NCBI GenBank assembly: GCA_031538565.1
Contig: JAVKLS010000056.1
Span: 1 to 9,220 of the forward strand
DNA from: JASGCK01 sp031538565
Lineage (GTDB): Bacteria; Pseudomonadota; Gammaproteobacteria; Burkholderiales; Burkholderiaceae_C
Reading direction: 5' to 3'
Length of the DNA: 9,220 nt
Made by a program: the position numbers and the translations under genes. How positions within the stretch are numbered: the stretch's first letter is position 1; each line of letters begins with the position of its first letter. Below, in pieces: positions 7,341 through 9,220 of the stretch. Below the pieces are notes generated by a model. The model saw only the letters and a program-made list of their open reading frames with translations. It was not told where the DNA came from and ran no database searches.

Positions 7341-7685
7341 GGCTAGGTTCAAATTTGCACTCAACTCTTGCGTTAGCTCAGGGTGGTTAACGATGAGACG
7401 GAACAGGCAGACAACCCCGCCTGGCGGCGTGAATCGTCCTTGCTCCCAGTCGCGCAAGGTGGCGGCAGGCGTGTCAATTCGCTTGGCAAATTCAATTTGC
7501 GTTAGCCCCGTCTTGGCCCGTGCTTGGCGCAGTAGCATTTGCTCTGGCGTGGTGACGCGCCCCACCTTCCCAGACTTGACCTCGGCCAACGCGGTACGAA
7601 TATCGGGCAAGCTCTCGCCTGCATCAACCTCGATTGCACGGGCTTCGACTTCAATATCCAAGTTTTGTAAATCTTTCAGTCGCAT
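7332..7685 (-). CDS. XRE-type helix-turn-helix antitoxin (HigA/NadS-like)
   Basis: DNA-binding antitoxin of a type II toxin-antitoxin pair, expected to bind the upstream RelE/HigB-type toxin and repress the shared promoter. It is 117 aa. The acidic N-terminal half (DIEVEARAIEVDAGESLPDI) probably contacts the toxin. The C-terminal half carries an XRE helix-turn-helix at about residues 50-100, with core TQIEFAKRIDTPAATLRDWE (62-81) followed by QGR. The start ATG at 7685 has a strong GAGG six bases upstream, inside the toxin gene's 3' end. The restored toxin frame would stop one base before this ATG, the usual toxin-first layout of HigBA-like pairs. The gene is intact while the toxin is frameshifted. 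The exact subfamily name is uncertain. Confidence 0.85.
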   Translation of the reverse strand: MRLKDLQNLDIEVEARAIEVDAGESLPDIRTALAEVKSGKVGRVTTPEQMLLRQARAKTGLTQIEFAKRIDTPAATLRDWEQGRFTPPGGVVCLFRLIVNHPELTQELSANLNLATK

Positions 7686-7686
7686 A

Positions 7687-7988
7687 TCACACCTCTTTGT
7701 TTAACTCTTTAGCAGTGACACTATCACGTTCGTTTTTGGTGTAAACCATCCCCAAAACAATGACCTCATCCTCTGCCAAGTTGTAGTAAATGTGACCCTA
7801 GCGCCGCCGCGCTTACCGCGACCGCTTGCCTGCCAGCGAACTTTACGAGCACCTGCCTTTGAGCCTTGAATGACATCGCCAGCCAGCGGGTTAGCCGCAA
7901 TCCAATCTATGAATGCATGAAGTTCGTCCTCAGCCCAAATCTTGGCTGCCTGCTTTATAAAGGTTGGGTGCTCGATAACTGTTTGCAT
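7687..7988 (-). pseudogene. RelE/HigB-type toxin gene broken by a one-base frameshift
   Basis: The family's role is a ribosome-dependent mRNA interferase that halts translation. From ATG 7988 the frame reads MQTVIEHPTFIKQAAKIW, then WIAANPLAGDVIQGSKAGAR and GRGKRGGARVTF, which is typical of this RelE-like family. After the TTT at 7790-7788 the frame turns to non-family sequence (TTTWQRMRSLF...) and stops at 7701, giving 95 aa. One additional T here would put the sequence into the frame YNLAEDEVIVLGMVYTKNER, then DSVTAKELNKEV, ending at a TGA at 7687. That gives a 100-aa protein with the expected C-terminal strand. The break lies in a short run of Ts, so a slippage deletion or a sequencing error both fit. 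The expected neighbour, an antitoxin, follows one base later. The surrounding bases do not form a standard slippery heptamer. Confidence 0.78.
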
Positions 7989-7995
7989 GGCTCTT

Positions 7996-8023
7996 ATTAT
8001 ACGAGTATCCCGTACAAAATCAA
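7996..8023 (-). promoter_or_regulatory. Promoter of the toxin-antitoxin operon
   Basis: On the minus strand TTGATT (8023-8018) and a perfect TATAAT (8001-7996) are separated by 16 bases, a good sigma-70 match. Only seven bases separate the -10 box from the toxin ATG at 7988. Transcription would therefore begin at or within a base or two of the start codon, implying a leaderless or nearly leaderless mRNA. An imperfect palindrome overlaps the spacer and the -10 box. Confidence 0.55.
8000..8014. promoter_or_regulatory. Candidate operator for antitoxin autoregulation
   Basis: TACGAGTATCCCGTA is an imperfect 15-base palindrome with half-sites TACGAG and CCCGTA matching at 5 of 6 positions around TAT. 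It covers the spacer and the first bases of the -10 box of the toxin-antitoxin promoter, where XRE antitoxins usually bind to repress their own operon. Function is inferred from position only. Confidence 0.4.
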
Positions 8024-8094
8024 GCGAAATACAAACGCAAAAAGCGCCCCCGCGCCCAGCGACACGGGGTCACTGAACACGAGGGTTCTGATTT

Positions 8095-8108
8095 GGTGGA
8101 ATTCCACC
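8095..8108. repeat. Perfect 14-bp palindrome
   Basis: GGTGGAATTCCACC is its own reverse complement. It lies about 70 bases upstream of the toxin-antitoxin -35 box in the non-coding block between that operon and the acyltransferase gene. It could be a dimeric regulator site or a hairpin tip. The stretch of about 250 bases around it (8024-8275) has no reading frame I can support. Confidence 0.5.
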
Positions 8109-8113
8109 GATTT

Positions 8114-8241
8114 ACTGGCGGGCTTTAACGACCGCCTCAAGCTCGGCCTCGGGGACCGCCCAACCACCGCGGACGCTACCCATCTAAACGCCGCCGCGCC
8201 ACGCTGCAAAAGCACGCGCTTGAAAGTGGCTGCCCGCCAGT
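8114..8241. repeat. 10-bp perfect inverted repeat bounding a 128-bp segment
   Basis: ACTGGCGGGC at 8114-8123 is the exact reverse complement of GCCCGCCAGT at 8232-8241. Two further outer positions pair after one mismatch. The enclosed segment is GC-rich, lacks a credible gene, and ends just where the AT-rich acyltransferase region begins. It might be the ends of a small non-autonomous element, a long-range hairpin, or chance. No flanking direct repeat was seen. Confidence 0.35.
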
Positions 8242-8275
8242 GAAAGATGATGAAAAAGCGGTGGGCTACATCAAA

Positions 8276-9220
8276 TCAATTTGAATTATTTAGATCGCTT
8301 TTAAATAGCTGAAGATTATCTTCAACAAGTCGCCGACCAACCAAAGAGGATCCATTTATGTTTAGATGATTTCGGTCACGGTATAAAATAAATTTATCTG
8401 CAGCCATACTACAACTCTCGTTATCGCAAAGATATTTGCCTACAGATAAAAGCCTTACGGACGGACGATTTTCCACAACCTTCATTAATGAATCAAGATA
8501 TATTTCTGATTGCGACTTGGCTATTGATAATGGTATTTTGCATTCATTAGTCGATCCAAAACGACGACGTCCTTCGCATTTTTCAGGGTCGAATGGAAAG
8601 GCTGGAACATCATCTATGAGATATACCGCCTTTCCAGAACTTGATAGGACATCAATGACCTTCAATAATTCTTTATCCAGCGTTGATTCTTTCGGGATTT
8701 GTGAAACTCTTCCCATCCAATGCATTGTCAAAATGACAGTTTTTATGGCTTCATTTTTAATCACCGATTCATATATCTTGATGAAATCTGGATTATCTAA
8801 AAATGGTGGACTTGACTTAATATAAAAAACGATATTTTTATTTGGCAGGGCTTCAGCCATTCCAATAAAAAGATGTTCAGCATGACTGTCACCAACAATA
8901 GCAATATCAATTTGATCAGATCGCTTAGATTGCATACATCTTGTGTAGACATCCCATTTCAACGCTTTATCAAGAATTTCTTTAGGCCCGCATAAAAAAT
9001 ATTTATTAGCTATGTATTTGTGAAATTCAATATGACCTGTATCGCCATTTAGATTCTTCTGACTGTAACTTCTAAAAGTCAACCCGTCGCGTACATAAGC
9101 GTTGTAGCCCACAAATCCAACCACTGCCATCAATCCGCACAGCGCGCCAATTTTCCAGCGGTAGCCGCGTGGATGTTGGTTTGCGCGAAACCATTTGCCC
9201 CACCACGTGCCGTAGCGCAA
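8276..9220 (-). CDS. Acyltransferase-3/SGNH family envelope acyltransferase, C-terminal part
   Basis: Members of this family O-acetylate surface polysaccharides such as O-antigen: an N-terminal multi-helix acyltransferase-3 domain passes acyl groups across the inner membrane to a periplasmic SGNH domain. Here 314 codons are present, with the frame open to the right edge; the first codon is TTG, so no natural start is visible. LRYGTWWGKWF is the end of the membrane domain. One last transmembrane helix follows at about residues 24-43 (GALCGLMAVVGFVGYNAYV), then the SGNH domain: AIVGDSHAEH with the Ser nucleophile in GDSH (110-113), and the Asp-His pair in YRDRNHLNINGSS (Asp282, His285). Cysteine pairs (ESCS, KCEG/NECK) suit a periplasmic domain. 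Bases from about 9080 leftwards are strikingly AT-rich, while the first 45 or so codons match the rest of the window. The substrate cannot be told. Confidence 0.87.
   Translation of the reverse strand: MRYGTWWGKWFRANQHPRGYRWKIGALCGLMAVVGFVGYNAYVRDGLTFRSYSQKNLNGDTGHIEFHKYIANKYFLCGPKEILDKALKWDVYTRCMQSKRSDQIDIAIVGDSHAEHLFIGMAEALPNKNIVFYIKSSPPFLDNPDFIKIYESVIKNEAIKTVILTMHWMGRVSQIPKESTLDKELLKVIDVLSSSGKAVYLIDDVPAFPFDPEKCEGRRRFGSTNECKIPLSIAKSQSEIYLDSLMKVVENRPSVRLLSVGKYLCDNESCSMAADKFILYRDRNHLNINGSSLVGRRLVEDNLQLFKSDLNNSN

Noticed and set aside
7785..7796. Programmed frameshifting to make the full toxin
   Set aside because: The bases ACATTTACT do not form an X XXY YYZ slippery heptamer, and no downstream stimulatory structure was evident; a one-base loss is simpler.
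7997..8215. Minus-strand 72-codon frame upstream of the toxin
   Set aside because: It runs through the toxin-antitoxin promoter and -10 box, and most of its sequence is low-complexity Arg/Ala/Ser-rich.
7866..8243. Plus-strand frame of 125 codons crossing the toxin gene and its promoter
   Set aside because: It is antisense to the toxin, runs through the promoter and shows no recognisable domain.
8436..8825. Plus-strand 129-codon frame
   Set aside because: It is antisense to the SGNH domain, whose catalytic motifs are clear on the minus strand.
1..9220. CRISPR array, tRNA/rRNA genes, riboswitch or known anti-phage cluster
   Set aside because: No regularly spaced repeats, RNA-gene signatures or defence-family motifs were seen apart from the toxin-antitoxin pair.

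Overview
The window looks like a chromosomal segment of a betaproteobacterium, most likely order Burkholderiales and probably Comamonadaceae-like. The basis is the hemA-prfA-prmC operon, the Burkholderiales-type wording of the leucyl-tRNA synthetase and the Ugp proteins, and a palindromic repeat of a type I associate with these genomes. No database search was possible, so the taxonomy is inference. By eye most of the window is moderately GC-rich, with a sharply AT-rich block at about 8280-9080.

Layout: 1-1710 (minus) is the N-terminal 570 codons of leuS, running off the left edge and carrying a 63-bp palindromic repeat in frame. Divergent from it, 1833-3673 (plus) holds ugpC and ugpQ, overlapping by 4 bases: the ATPase of the glycerol-3-phosphate importer and a glycerophosphodiester phosphodiesterase. 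The permease and binding-protein genes are absent. A small three-helix membrane protein (3650-3907, minus) converges on ugpQ and diverges from the next operon. That operon, 3981-7128 (plus), is hemA-prfA-prmC with 4-base stop/start overlaps: the first enzyme of C5 tetrapyrrole synthesis, release factor 1, and the methyltransferase that modifies the release factor's GGQ glutamine.

From 7129 onward the window becomes accessory. There is a probable decayed insertion-sequence scrap, then a minus-strand RelE/HigB-type toxin and XRE antitoxin pair (7332-7988). The antitoxin is intact and the toxin has a clear one-base frameshift. Next is a roughly 250-bp non-coding stretch with a perfect 14-bp palindrome and a 10-bp inverted repeat. 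The last gene (8276-9220, minus) is the C-terminal part of an acyltransferase-3/SGNH envelope acyltransferase, whose base composition switches inside the gene.

I see no CRISPR array, tRNA or rRNA, and no convincing new multi-gene system. The best leads are the repeat translated inside an essential synthetase gene, the broken toxin beside an intact antitoxin, and the compositionally chimeric acyltransferase.
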